64,000 nucleotides of DNA from the NCBI RefSeq assembly GCF_013365535.1, contig NZ_CP053590.1, forward strand, positions 164,001 through 228,000, given 5' to 3'. Below the pieces are notes generated by a model that worked only from the letters and a program-made list of their open reading frames with translations, was not told the DNA's origin and searched no databases. Both the position numbers and the translations under genes were made by a program. The DNA comes from Aquimarina sp. TRL1. Lineage in GTDB: Bacteria; Bacteroidota; Bacteroidia; Flavobacteriales; Flavobacteriaceae. Below, one piece after another: positions 1 through 8,645 of the stretch (within the stretch, counting starts at the first letter, position 1; every line of letters begins with the position of its first letter).

Positions 1-185
1 GCTCCACAGGTTCCCAAACCAGTGATCAGATAAATTCCGGATAAAATCATGAATACCTTCCCGGCCACCGGATAATTATACTTACGCAACAGTAATCCTA
101 TAATTAATAATATCACCGGAGGTACTAACATAATCATTACAATAAAAATGACTAATCCGTCTAAGTTTGGCTCTAATAGAATCAT
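1..185 (-). CDS. Small membrane protein, C-terminus beyond window edge
   Basis: This is a partial reading frame of 61 residues that runs off the left edge of the window. Its ATG (185-183) overlaps the TGA of the upstream radical SAM gene (ATGA-type overlap), which argues for translational coupling. The visible part has one long hydrophobic segment at about residues 9-34, a short basic loop (RKYNYP) and a second hydrophobic segment, so it is an integral membrane protein. I do not recognise the family. Its position as third gene after an Lgt paralogue and a lipid-synthase-like radical SAM protein suggests a role in the same membrane process, but that is inference from position only. Confidence 0.6.
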   Translation of the reverse strand, partial: MILLEPNLDGLVIFIVMIMLVPPVILLIIGLLLRKYNYPVAGKVFMILSGIYLITGLGTCG

Positions 186-1576
186 ATACTTTCTTTTTTT
201 AGTTTTTCCAGATATGCTTTTTTATCATCTCTATAAAAAAGATTCATCGTTTCAAAAGGGATTATTTTATAATCTTTATCTACAATATGGACACAGGATT
301 TCTTTATGGCTCTGACATCAAAATTATGCGCATCTATAAATTGCATAATAATAATCCGGAATAAGTTTTCATACCCTAATTCCGGAGCTTTTATATCTGG
401 CAAGCAACACATGATGGATTGAAGATTCTGAGAAGCTACATCTACCGAATTTCCAGTACTAAACAACTGTAACATCCGCTCATGCAGTTCTTCATCTTGC
501 TCATAGACAATCGTATTCTTTCCATTATTCAGTAAATCTGCCGGATTTATATATCGAGTAAGCGGAATAATTCCTGATTCATCTTTAAAAGCATATCCCA
601 TCACCAATGCATCAGGGTTACACGGTACCGGTATTAAATCATCCGGTTCGAAAGCCGGGTACTGTTCCAGTATTTTTCTCCGCACTTCTGTCAGGGTAAT
701 TCGATCTGTTTCTTCATTAAAATCTTCCAGGCGTCCCGCTATCTGAGTTGGCTGAAAAGTGACCCCTCTTACACATTTTTGTTTAATCGCATATGAAATC
801 ACATCACCGATTTCATGATCGTTCAATCCTTTCTGTAAGGTAACGACCAAAGTAGTTGATAAGTTAAACACATTCAGATGTGCAATTGCCTGTTTGCGTA
901 CCGCTGTTAAATCTTCTCCTCTTAATTTTTCTAATACCTCAGCTTCTAATGAATCAAACTGCAAATAAATCTCGAAATCAGGCATATACCCTGCTAACTT
1001 TTCAGCAAACTTCTTATCCTTTGCAATTCTCACTCCATTGGTATTTACCATTAAGTGTCTAATCGGTAGTGTTTTGGCATAATCCAGTATTTCAAAAAAC
1101 TGAGGGTGAATTGTCGGTTCCCCTCCACTAATTTGCACCACATCAGGTTCTTTTTCATTAGCTACAATGGTATCCAGCATCTTCTTAATTTCATCCAGTG
1201 TTCTGTGTCTTCCGTAATGTGGTGAAGAAGAAGCATAACAGGTAGGGCATGTCAGATTGCATCGATCTGTCACTTCTACAATTGACAAACAAGAATGCTG
1301 CTCGTGATCCGGACAAAGTCCGCAATCATAAGGACAACCATAATGCGTACTGGTATTAAAACGATAAGGAAATTCGGAAGCTTTGTTATAATTTCGGATG
1401 TTTTTATAATATTCAATATCATCTGCAATTAGCACTTTGGATCTTCCGTGCTCAGGGCAGTGTTTTAACATATATACTTTTTCATCCTCAAAGACGATTT
1501 TAGCATCAATTCTTTTCAAACAAGAAGTACAAAGGCTTAGCGTGTAGTCATAGTACGTGTATTTTCTAGTCGGCAT
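182..1576 (-). CDS. Radical SAM protein, MJ0619/tetraether synthase-like family
   Basis: A 464-residue radical SAM enzyme. The canonical C-x3-C-x2-C motif is at C106/C110/C113 (CNLTCPTC), followed by the GGEPT SAM-binding motif near residue 150. A second C-x3-C-x2-C lies just before it (C81, C85, C88, with C96 nearby), and the N-terminus has C16, C19, C40 with PEHG, a rubredoxin-like metal site. The C-terminal part has further cysteines and an IIPFETMNLFYRD-type ending. This multi-cluster architecture is that of the MJ0619 family, which includes the archaeal tetraether lipid synthase Tes and bacterial membrane-spanning-lipid synthases; other members methylate pterins. The gene overlaps the upstream Lgt paralogue by 11 nt and the downstream membrane-protein gene by 4 nt. 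The family assignment is firm; the lipid substrate is inferred from the Lgt neighbour. Confidence 0.85.
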   Translation of the reverse strand: MPTRKYTYYDYTLSLCTSCLKRIDAKIVFEDEKVYMLKHCPEHGRSKVLIADDIEYYKNIRNYNKASEFPYRFNTSTHYGCPYDCGLCPDHEQHSCLSIVEVTDRCNLTCPTCYASSSPHYGRHRTLDEIKKMLDTIVANEKEPDVVQISGGEPTIHPQFFEILDYAKTLPIRHLMVNTNGVRIAKDKKFAEKLAGYMPDFEIYLQFDSLEAEVLEKLRGEDLTAVRKQAIAHLNVFNLSTTLVVTLQKGLNDHEIGDVISYAIKQKCVRGVTFQPTQIAGRLEDFNEETDRITLTEVRRKILEQYPAFEPDDLIPVPCNPDALVMGYAFKDESGIIPLTRYINPADLLNNGKNTIVYEQDEELHERMLQLFSTGNSVDVASQNLQSIMCCLPDIKAPELGYENLFRIIIMQFIDAHNFDVRAIKKSCVHIVDKDYKIIPFETMNLFYRDDKKAYLEKLKKESI

Positions 1577-2306
1577 ATAATAGTTTTCGGATCGTAGTTC
1601 TGTAGTAAATTGTGCATAATATACATAAATACTGAATACTACTTAACCCGAAGACTAAAAACACATTAGGTTTTAAGAATTCTATAACAAATCGAAACGA
1701 AAAATATGCGATCATAAAATATTTAAAAACAATCCCTGAGACCGAATCTTTTCTTTTGGCAACTGCTTGCAACACCTTCCACAAAACTCCTAGAAACACC
1801 AATTCATATAATGCCAGCGGATGTCGCAACACCCCATCTCCCAAATCCATTCCGGTAAAGAAAGTTGTCGGCTTCCCGTACGTAAATTCATGTATTCCGT
1901 ATAAAAAACACCCGACTCTTCCGATAGCTATTCCAAGAATCAGAGGAAAAGTAAATAAATCCCCGGAAGAAGATCGTTCTCCTATAATTTTTTTTATTAG
2001 TTCTACCCCTAATAGCCCACCAAAAAGCCCTCCCATAATGGTTTTGGTATTTAATAATTGAAGTACTTGTTCTATAGAAGATACGGATACTGGGTTTTCT
2101 AAAAAACCGATAACTCGAGAACCGATAAATGCCCCAAAAACGGCGCCTATGATAATTGTCAATCGATTTGATGAGGAAATATGATCTTTGTGCTTTTTCT
2201 TTAGATACACATAATATCGAAACCCGACAAAGAAAGCGAGATATTCTAAAACAAGATGGATATTCACTTTATACCCCAGTACTACAGGTTCAAAAGGAAT
2301 ATCCAT
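1566..2306 (-). CDS. Lgt-like membrane protein (paralogue of prolipoprotein diacylglyceryl transferase)
   Basis: A 246-residue polytopic membrane protein with Lgt-family landmarks: an IGRVGCF segment at the position of the Lgt signature GRxGNF, HPLALYE matching the HPxxLYE motif, and a late FRFVIEFLKP matching the RFxxEFxR motif. The signature is degenerate: the Asn/Phe/Asn/Glu residues after GRxG are replaced (CFLYGIHE). A second, canonical lgt lies at 43388-44311, so this copy is a divergent paralogue rather than the housekeeping enzyme. It overlaps the radical SAM gene by 11 nt and starts 29 nt after the SulP stop codon on the same strand. It probably handles a phospholipid or diacylglyceryl group; whether it modifies proteins cannot be told from sequence. 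Confidence 0.8.
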   Translation of the reverse strand: MDIPFEPVVLGYKVNIHLVLEYLAFFVGFRYYVYLKKKHKDHISSSNRLTIIIGAVFGAFIGSRVIGFLENPVSVSSIEQVLQLLNTKTIMGGLFGGLLGVELIKKIIGERSSSGDLFTFPLILGIAIGRVGCFLYGIHEFTYGKPTTFFTGMDLGDGVLRHPLALYELVFLGVLWKVLQAVAKRKDSVSGIVFKYFMIAYFSFRFVIEFLKPNVFLVFGLSSIQYLCILCTIYYRTTIRKLLYAD

Positions 2307-2334
2307 CGTTTATATTTTTATTTTTGGTAAGTTA

Positions 2335-4203
2335 TTACTCTTCAATACTAGCCATCACATGATAGCGCGGATCATCAATATTGTGTTCTATAACACCTGC
2401 TAATCTTGGTGAAGCTTTAATCATAAGTGCCTGGCAGTCCTCACTAAGGTGTTTTACTTTTACTTTTTTACCTGCCTGCTCATACTTCCCTACCAGATTA
2501 AAAATTGCTTCTAAAGCAGAATGATCACTCACTCTGGATTCCATAAAATCAATTTCTATATGTTCCGGATCATTCGACACATCAAATTTACTATTAAATG
2601 CCTGAATACTTCCAAAAAACAAAGGTCCCCAAATTTCATATACCTTTGTTCCATCGTCTTTGACATGTTTTCTAGCTCGGATCTTTTTAGCATTCTCCCA
2701 TGCAAATACCAACGCAGATATTATAACTCCAGCAATTACAGCTATCGCCAAATCAAATAAAACAGTTAATAAAGATACTGCGATCAATACAATGGCATCT
2801 GCCAATGGGATCTTATTAAGGATTCTAAAACTAGACCAGGCAAATGTCCCTATGACTACCATAAACATTACTCCTACCAAAGCTGCAATTGGCACTCTCT
2901 CTATCAGAGAAGAAGCAAATAAAATAAATAGCAACAAGGTTACGGCTGCTACAATCCCTGACAGCCTTGTGCGTCCTCCTCCTTTGATATTAATAATTGA
3001 TTGTCCAATCATGGCGCAACCTCCCATTCCTCCAAAAAGTCCTGTGATGATATTAGCTCCTCCTTGTGCCAGACATTCTCTATTAGAGTTTCCTCTGGTT
3101 TCTGTCAACTCATCAATCAGATTCAGTGTCATCAGTGACTCAATCAATCCAATTGCTGCCAGAATCAAAGCATAAGGACCGATAAACCACAATGTCTCTA
3201 ATGTCATCGGAACTTTTGTAAATATCGCTGATTGAAATTGAGGCAGTCCTCCTTTTAATCCTTCTCCCCCTCCATCTCTGATAAAACTACCTACAGTGGC
3301 GATGTCTTCCATTTTTCCAAAAATTACAATCGAAGAAACTACCAATATTGCGATCAGCGCTTCAGGAAGTTTAGTCGTTATCTTAGGAAGTCCCCACATA
3401 ATAAGCATGGTTAGTAATACCAATCCTAACATCCATAATAACTCCTCAGCAGGAAGCCATTTTTTGGCTTTTCCTTTCTTTTTGACACTATACAGACCTT
3501 TTTCTTTGGTATTATAATTAAATGCGACCTCTTTGCTTGTAGCATCATATACCTGAAAAACATCTTTCCCTTCTTCTGGAACAATGATATACTTACTTTC
3601 TTTCGTTTGCAGATCTTCTAATCTATTTTTATTAAAGGCAAACAATACTTTATCCGTAAGTACTTCGTATACCTTATTATCTTCTCGAACTTCAAAACGT
3701 TTCTCTACTGAAGTTGTTACATACTTATCATTACCAAAAAGGTCTTTACTGCCTTCTTTAAACATTCCTAACTGAGACAGAAAAATCACAATAGCCAATC
3801 CGTTTACAAATCCCATCATTACCGGATGTGGGATTAATCTAACAAACTTCCCTAGTTTGAAAAGACCGGCCAGCATCTGAATACCTCCCATTAAAATAAC
3901 TGTCGCGAAAAGATAATACAACCCTAGTTCCTCTCCCGGAGCCCCCATTGCATTTCCTTTAGCCACCAAGGTTACCATTACAACAGCTAAGGCACCGGTT
4001 GCTCCTGAGATCATTCCAGGTCTTCCTCCTGCTACTGCTGTAATAAATCCAATCATAAAAGCAGCATACAATCCTACTAATGGATCTACTCCTGCTACAA
4101 AAGCAAATGCTACTGCCTCAGGCACTAAGGCTAAGGCCACTGTTAACCCTGATAAGATATCATTTTTGGCATTTGCCATTCTTTTTCTCACAAATTCAGT
4201 CAT
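2335..4203 (-). CDS. SulP family anion permease with STAS domain
   Basis: A 622-residue SulP/SLC26-type transporter. The first transmembrane block (residues about 15-148) has the usual SulP hallmarks, including the LSGLTVALALVPEAVAFA helix and the GGRPGMISGATGA segment; a second membrane block covers about 252-505, and a cytoplasmic STAS domain forms the last ~110 residues. Between about residues 150 and 250 there is a hydrophilic insertion of roughly 100 residues, rich in Lys, Glu and Val, that typical bacterial SulP proteins lack and that accounts for the extra length. The substrate (sulfate, bicarbonate or another anion) cannot be assigned. A -7 element lies at 4226-4233 on the minus strand. 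The Lgt-like gene follows after 28 nt and may be cotranscribed. Confidence 0.92.
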   Translation of the reverse strand: MTEFVRKRMANAKNDILSGLTVALALVPEAVAFAFVAGVDPLVGLYAAFMIGFITAVAGGRPGMISGATGALAVVMVTLVAKGNAMGAPGEELGLYYLFATVILMGGIQMLAGLFKLGKFVRLIPHPVMMGFVNGLAIVIFLSQLGMFKEGSKDLFGNDKYVTTSVEKRFEVREDNKVYEVLTDKVLFAFNKNRLEDLQTKESKYIIVPEEGKDVFQVYDATSKEVAFNYNTKEKGLYSVKKKGKAKKWLPAEELLWMLGLVLLTMLIMWGLPKITTKLPEALIAILVVSSIVIFGKMEDIATVGSFIRDGGGEGLKGGLPQFQSAIFTKVPMTLETLWFIGPYALILAAIGLIESLMTLNLIDELTETRGNSNRECLAQGGANIITGLFGGMGGCAMIGQSIINIKGGGRTRLSGIVAAVTLLLFILFASSLIERVPIAALVGVMFMVVIGTFAWSSFRILNKIPLADAIVLIAVSLLTVLFDLAIAVIAGVIISALVFAWENAKKIRARKHVKDDGTKVYEIWGPLFFGSIQAFNSKFDVSNDPEHIEIDFMESRVSDHSALEAIFNLVGKYEQAGKKVKVKHLSEDCQALMIKASPRLAGVIEHNIDDPRYHVMASIEE

Positions 4204-4225
4204 GGTTGCATTTTTTTTAAGGCAG

Positions 4226-4233
4226 CAAAAATA
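4226..4233 (-). promoter_or_regulatory. Candidate -7 element (TATTTTTG) for the SulP gene
   Basis: The minus strand reads TATTTTTG here, a match to the Bacteroidota -7 consensus TAnnTTTG, about 23 nt upstream of the SulP start codon. Confidence 0.55.
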
Positions 4234-4374
4234 CAGCTATTTTATCGTCTTACAAGGAAATATGACGCTATCTAATGTTTAATTCTTATGAAAATGTTAA
4301 TAAAACAAGATCCCATCAAAAACTTTTTATATTAGCCGGGATACCAAATACCTATAAAATATAAGGGGAGATCT

Positions 4375-4479
4375 ATGATACGAATATCAGAAATATTGCA
4401 AGGATGGCAACTCTTCTTATGTATGGGTAAAAACATACCCTATAAAACGAATTTAGACGAATTCCATCGGGGATTGTAA
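4375..4479 (+). CDS. Possible 34-residue small protein
   Basis: An ATG-initiated frame of 34 codons plus TAA lies between the SulP gene and the M14 peptidase. It is preceded by a purine-rich AAGGGGAG four bases before the ATG, unusually Shine-Dalgarno-like for this genome. The peptide begins MIRISEILQGWQ and ends DEFHRGL; it has no obvious signal peptide or transmembrane helix and I do not recognise it. It ends 21 nt upstream of the peptidase start and could be a leader peptide or a chance frame. The rest of 4204-4500 shows nothing I can name beyond the SulP promoter. Confidence 0.25.
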   Translation: MIRISEILQGWQLFLCMGKNIPYKTNLDEFHRGL

Positions 4480-4500
4480 AAAAACACTAAAAACAAACTG

Positions 4501-6261
4501 ATGAAATATACTTTTACATTTTTCCAGTATACGCTTTTAATACTGTTACTTCTTACATCCTGTACAACGACTACAAATTCAGAAAAAAAAGATATTGATT
4601 TTACAACTACTTTTGAGAAAAGTAGAGGAACAGAAACTCCAACATATCAGGAAGTCATTTCATATTATAAGAAATTAGCCGATGCGTATCCACAAATTCA
4701 CCTGCAAGAAATCGGAATGACTGATAGTGGTTTTCCACTTCATGTAATTAGTCTTCACGATAGTAACGAAACTCGTTTTGACCAGTTACGAAAAACGAAA
4801 AGAATTCTACTTATCAATAATGGAATTCATCCTGGAGAGAGTGATGGAATCGATGCTACCATACTGCTATACAGAGACATTGTTCAAGGAAAAATTCCAT
4901 TTCCTAAGCATACCGCCTTAGTTACCATTCCTATTTATAATATAGGGGGCTCTCTGAACAGAAATTCTACCTCCCGTACGAATCAAAACGGTCCTAAATC
5001 CTATGGGTTCAGAGGTAATGCCAGAAATTTTGATCTCAATAGGGATTTTATCAAAAATGACACTAAGAACTCACAGGCTTTTAGCGAAGTATTTCACCTG
5101 GTACAACCGGATGTTTTTATTGACAATCACGTGAGTAACGGGGCTGATTACCAATACACCCTCACTCACCTGTTCACACAACACAATAAATTGGGAGGTC
5201 CATTAGGCACCTATCTACATCAAGAAATACAACCTACACTAACGTCCCTACTGGAAGAAAAAAAATGGGACATCACTCCTTATGTCAATGTATGGGGACA
5301 AACTCCAGACAAGGGGTTTACCCAGTTTATGGATCATCCAAGATATTCTACAGGTTATACCACTTTATGGAATACATTGGGAATGATGATCGAAACCCAT
5401 ATGCTTAAACCCTATAAACAACGTGTAGAAGGTACTTATGAATTGATGAAGTCGATGATTGATATCATAGAAAACGATCCTAAAAAAATCAAACAATTAC
5501 GAGAACAGGCTTTTTCGTATTTTGACAAACAGACTACTTATCCTATCCAATGGAAAATAGATACGACCCGTCATAGTACATTTCTGTTCAAAGGCTATGA
5601 AGGAAAACGAATTCCCAGCACACTTACACAAGGTACTCGATTAAAATATTACCGAGAGCAACCCTATCAAAAAGAAATAACATATCGCGATTACTTTATC
5701 CCTTCCAAACAAGTAACCATTCCTGCATTTTATGTCATTCCTCAGGGATGGTGGAGAATAACGGATGCTCTAAAGAGAAATCAGGTTGCGTACCAACGTC
5801 TTTCCAAAGATACTACCATAACTGTAGAAACCTATAAGATACAATCTTATAAAACACGGAATTCTCCCTATGAAGGACATTACCTTCATTATGACACTCA
5901 GGTAAGCAAAAAAGAAAACACCATGACTTTTAGAAAAGGAGACTATCTGATTCCTACAGCTCAAAAAGCCATAAGGTATATCATAGAGGTATTAGAACCT
6001 GAAGCTCCTGATTCATTTTTTAATTGGAACTACCTGGATACGATTCTCCAACAAAAAGAAGGATTCTCTCCTTATGTTTGGGAAGACAAAGCTATCGAAC
6101 TATTAGAAAAACATCCTGAACTAAAAGCGCGATTTATTGAAAAACAAAAAGACACTTCTTTTAGAAAAAACAGTTATCGTCAGCTAGACTGGCTTCATAA
6201 ACAATCTAGCAACTATGAAAAAGCACATATGAAGTATCCTATATATCGTATTTTACGATAA
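4501..6261 (+). CDS. M14 family zinc carboxypeptidase, lipoprotein
   Basis: A 586-residue metallopeptidase. The N-terminus is a lipoprotein signal (hydrophobic stretch then LLTSC, with C21 the predicted lipidated residue), placing it on the periplasmic face or cell surface. The M14 zinc-binding HxxE is H110/E113 (HPGES), N180-R181 match the substrate-binding NR pair, the third zinc ligand is H210 (DNHVSNGAD), and the catalytic glutamate is probably E298 (MMIETHML). The extra C-terminal ~280 residues are outside the catalytic fold and are typical of long Bacteroidota M14 proteins. The peptide substrate is unknown. The gene is convergent with the NUDIX gene, and the two 3' ends overlap by 9 nt. 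Confidence 0.9.
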   Translation: MKYTFTFFQYTLLILLLLTSCTTTTNSEKKDIDFTTTFEKSRGTETPTYQEVISYYKKLADAYPQIHLQEIGMTDSGFPLHVISLHDSNETRFDQLRKTKRILLINNGIHPGESDGIDATILLYRDIVQGKIPFPKHTALVTIPIYNIGGSLNRNSTSRTNQNGPKSYGFRGNARNFDLNRDFIKNDTKNSQAFSEVFHLVQPDVFIDNHVSNGADYQYTLTHLFTQHNKLGGPLGTYLHQEIQPTLTSLLEEKKWDITPYVNVWGQTPDKGFTQFMDHPRYSTGYTTLWNTLGMMIETHMLKPYKQRVEGTYELMKSMIDIIENDPKKIKQLREQAFSYFDKQTTYPIQWKIDTTRHSTFLFKGYEGKRIPSTLTQGTRLKYYREQPYQKEITYRDYFIPSKQVTIPAFYVIPQGWWRITDALKRNQVAYQRLSKDTTITVETYKIQSYKTRNSPYEGHYLHYDTQVSKKENTMTFRKGDYLIPTAQKAIRYIIEVLEPEAPDSFFNWNYLDTILQQKEGFSPYVWEDKAIELLEKHPELKARFIEKQKDTSFRKNSYRQLDWLHKQSSNYEKAHMKYPIYRILR

Positions 6262-6849
6262 ATAATCCTGAGAAAAAAGCATTTTAATGTTCGCATATGA
6301 ATCTTTTAATGCTTTTTTTGTCTTTTTTCTATTTTTCCACTTTACTTTATGGATGTCTTCTTCTATCTGAGGAGTTAATGTACCATTAAAAGCTGTTTTC
6401 ATCTCAAACCAATAAGTAACTTTTAATCGGTATTCTCCATTTCGTTTAAAAACATGAAATGTTTTGTATAAAAACTTAGTTACCTCTAATCCGGTCACAC
6501 CAGTTTCTTCTTCCACTTCTCTGATGGCAGCTGTTTCTATATCTTCTTTTCGTTCTACTTTTCCTTTAGGCAAATCCCATTTACCATTGCGATGAATAAA
6601 AAGAACCTCATTCTTAGCATTATACACTTTGCCTCCTCCTGCATAGACTACAGGTAATTTGGTATACAAATGTGCCAGCAGGCGTTCTTCTTTTTTATGA
6701 TATAAATGATATTTCTTATCTGGATTTTGGATAAGATCTTCAATGATCTTTAAAAAATCCACTTCTTTTATAGGAAACGTCTGACAATCTGCTACAGACT
6801 TTTTAGTAGATAGAATAATTGGGGCGTTATTCACAAAAACTTTATACAT
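6253..6849 (-). CDS. NUDIX hydrolase
   Basis: A 198-residue NUDIX protein. A complete Nudix box GX5EX7REUXEEXGU spans residues 96-118 (G96, E102, R110-E111, E114-E115, G117), which binds the divalent metal and hydrolyses a nucleoside-diphosphate-linked substrate. The ~65 N-terminal residues before the Nudix fold are a family-specific extension. I place the start at the ATG 6849-6847; a GTG two codons upstream would push the start to within 1 nt of pyrE. The gene is divergent from pyrE with only 7 nt between the start codons. The substrate is not predictable from sequence. Confidence 0.9.
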   Translation of the reverse strand: MYKVFVNNAPIILSTKKSVADCQTFPIKEVDFLKIIEDLIQNPDKKYHLYHKKEERLLAHLYTKLPVVYAGGGKVYNAKNEVLFIHRNGKWDLPKGKVERKEDIETAAIREVEEETGVTGLEVTKFLYKTFHVFKRNGEYRLKVTYWFEMKTAFNGTLTPQIEEDIHKVKWKNRKKTKKALKDSYANIKMLFSQDYLS

Positions 6850-6852
6850 TTG
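6845..6852 (+). promoter_or_regulatory. -7 element (TACATTTG) directly in front of pyrE
   Basis: TACATTTG matches the Bacteroidota TAnnTTTG -7 consensus and ends only 4 nt before the pyrE ATG at 6857. Transcription from it would start at or next to the ATG, giving a leaderless or nearly leaderless pyrE mRNA. The element overlaps the start codon of the divergent NUDIX gene. Confidence 0.5.
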
Positions 6853-6856
6853 CACT

Positions 6857-7510
6857 ATGATTTTTGATAAAAATACAGCAAAAAAAACAGCTGAATTATT
6901 GCTGCAAATTAATGCAATTAAATTACAACCGCAAGAACCTTTTACATGGGCTTCTGGTTGGAAATCTCCTATTTATTGCGACAATCGTATAACACTTTCA
7001 TACCCTATTATCAGAAACTATCTGAGAGAGCATCTCGCTAAGTTTATCGAAGACGAGTATGGAAAGCCTGATGTAATCGCCGGAGTTGCTACCGGGGCGA
7101 TTGGTATTGGAATGTTAGTCGCGGAACAACTAAACCTTCCTTTTATCTATGTGAGACCAGAAGCTAAAAAACACGGTCGCAAAAACCAGATCGAAGGGAT
7201 CGTTCCCGAAGGAAAAAATGTAGTGGTGGTGGAAGATTTAATTAGTACAGGAAAAAGCAGTCTTAATGCAGTCAAGGCGTTGAAAGAAGTAAATGCCAAT
7301 GTAAAAGGAATGATCGCCATTTTTAACTATGGTTTTGAAATTGCTAATCAGAACTTCGAAGAAGCATCTCTGCCGCTTCATACACTAAGCAACTATGAGA
7401 ACCTTCTGGAACAGGCACTGGATACCAATTACATCACAGAGGAACAATTAAACACCCTGCAAGGATGGAGAACTAATCCTTCTGAATGGGAACCACAAAT
7501 CAAAATTTAA
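6857..7510 (+). CDS. pyrE: Orotate phosphoribosyltransferase
   Basis: A 217-residue cytosolic enzyme of de novo pyrimidine synthesis that joins orotate to PRPP to give OMP. The PRPP-binding motif of type I phosphoribosyltransferases (VVVVEDLISTGKSS) lies at residues 122-135, and the early WASGWKSPIYCDNR segment is characteristic of PyrE. The length matches bacterial PyrE. The gene starts 7 nt from the divergent NUDIX start, and its stop codon is immediately followed by the ATG of the SRPBCC gene, so the two are cotranscribed. Confidence 0.96.
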   Translation: MIFDKNTAKKTAELLLQINAIKLQPQEPFTWASGWKSPIYCDNRITLSYPIIRNYLREHLAKFIEDEYGKPDVIAGVATGAIGIGMLVAEQLNLPFIYVRPEAKKHGRKNQIEGIVPEGKNVVVVEDLISTGKSSLNAVKALKEVNANVKGMIAIFNYGFEIANQNFEEASLPLHTLSNYENLLEQALDTNYITEEQLNTLQGWRTNPSEWEPQIKI

Positions 7511-7903
7511 ATGAATCTAGAAAGCAATACTATTACTATAAATAAATCTCCGGAAGAGGTTTTTGAATTTTTGACTAAGGTTGAAAACTTTGAGCAAATC
7601 ATGCCTGAGAGCAAACAAAATTTTGAAAAAATAAACGATTCCAGATTTCTTTTTCAATTAAAAGGAATGCCGGAAATTGTTTTAGAACAAAAAGAAAGTA
7701 CCCCTTCTTCGCAAGTAGTACTTGGTGCGGCAAGCGATAAGCTTCCTTTTACTCTTACAGCTGATATCACTCCTTTGGAAGACGGAAAAAGCAGTACTAA
7801 ACTAACCTTCGAAGGAAAATTCAATGCCATGATGGCAATGATGATAAAGAATCCGATCCAGAACTTTATCAACACACTTAGTGAGAACCTGGGTAAATTG
7901 TAA
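7511..7903 (+). CDS. SRPBCC-fold protein
   Basis: A 130-residue protein with the START/SRPBCC helix-grip pattern: an N-terminal strand ending in the typical SPEEVFEFLTKVENFEQIMP, alternating strands in the middle and a long amphipathic C-terminal helix. Such folds form a hydrophobic ligand pocket. No catalytic residues are evident and the ligand is unknown. It begins at the base after the pyrE stop codon and ends at the base before the birA stop codon on the other strand. In Flavobacteriaceae this gene commonly accompanies pyrE, but why is unclear. Confidence 0.8.
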   Translation: MNLESNTITINKSPEEVFEFLTKVENFEQIMPESKQNFEKINDSRFLFQLKGMPEIVLEQKESTPSSQVVLGAASDKLPFTLTADITPLEDGKSSTKLTFEGKFNAMMAMMIKNPIQNFINTLSENLGKL

Positions 7904-8635
7904 TCAATATAATAATTGAAGCTCTTTAAGGTCAAATTCTCCTATAATTTCATCTTCCAAGAGCACCTGTAGTTTTCCTTGTTGTGTAACACTCTGGATA
8001 ATTCCAACAAAAGAATCTCCCTCTCTGTCTTTGAACATAGAGGGTTTGTTTTTTCTAAACAAACATTTTTCATATTCTTGTTTCAACGACATAAAACCTG
8101 ACACATCAAATGCAGTGAAGCGTTTTTCTAAAGCATACAAAAAAGAATGTAATACCTCTTCTACATTAAAATTTCTACCTGACAACATCGATAAAGAAGC
8201 TGCCCTTGGAAGATTTTCGAAATTTTTCTGATTCACATTAATCCCTACTCCGATAATAACACCAGTTAACCTGCCATTATTAACAATATTTTCTATTAAA
8301 ATACCACATATTTTATATTTATCTGACAGAATGTCGTTTGGCCATTTGATTGACAATTTAGGTATCATGAATGTTTGCAACGCATCAAACACCGATAATG
8401 ATACTAGCATTGAGATATAAAATTGATCCGAAGCTTCTATTTTCTGAATCGGCATAAAAACGCTACAGGTAAGATTTTCACCGGGATTACTCACCCATGA
8501 AGCTCCTAACTGTCCTTTCCCTGCCGTTTGCTCCCTGGCTAATACACAGACTTTTTCCACTAATTTGTCCTCTCTATTTAACCCTCTTAGAAATGAATTT
8601 GTAGAATCAATGGCATCAACTTTGATTATATGCAT
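7904..8635 (-). CDS. birA: Biotin--[acetyl-CoA-carboxylase] ligase
   Basis: A 243-residue biotin protein ligase that adenylates biotin and transfers it to the carrier lysine of biotin-dependent carboxylases. The catalytic domain is recognisable by IDSTNSFL near the N-terminus, the biotinyl-AMP loop (EQTAGKGQLGASW, with Lys where many BirA have Arg) and the KWPNDIL motif (SIKWPNDIL). There is no N-terminal helix-turn-helix, so it is the monofunctional class and not a repressor. I choose the ATG at 8635; the open frame extends 31 codons further upstream through promoter sequence, but those residues do not resemble BirA. It is divergent from rsfS across a symmetrical promoter region. Confidence 0.93.
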   Translation of the reverse strand: MHIIKVDAIDSTNSFLRGLNREDKLVEKVCVLAREQTAGKGQLGASWVSNPGENLTCSVFMPIQKIEASDQFYISMLVSLSVFDALQTFMIPKLSIKWPNDILSDKYKICGILIENIVNNGRLTGVIIGVGINVNQKNFENLPRAASLSMLSGRNFNVEEVLHSFLYALEKRFTAFDVSGFMSLKQEYEKCLFRKNKPSMFKDREGDSFVGIIQSVTQQGKLQVLLEDEIIGEFDLKELQLLY

Positions 8636-8645
8636 AAAAAAAATA

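Noticed and set aside
1566..2306. Housekeeping lgt
   Set aside because: The signature motif is degenerate and an intact lgt is present at 43388-44311.
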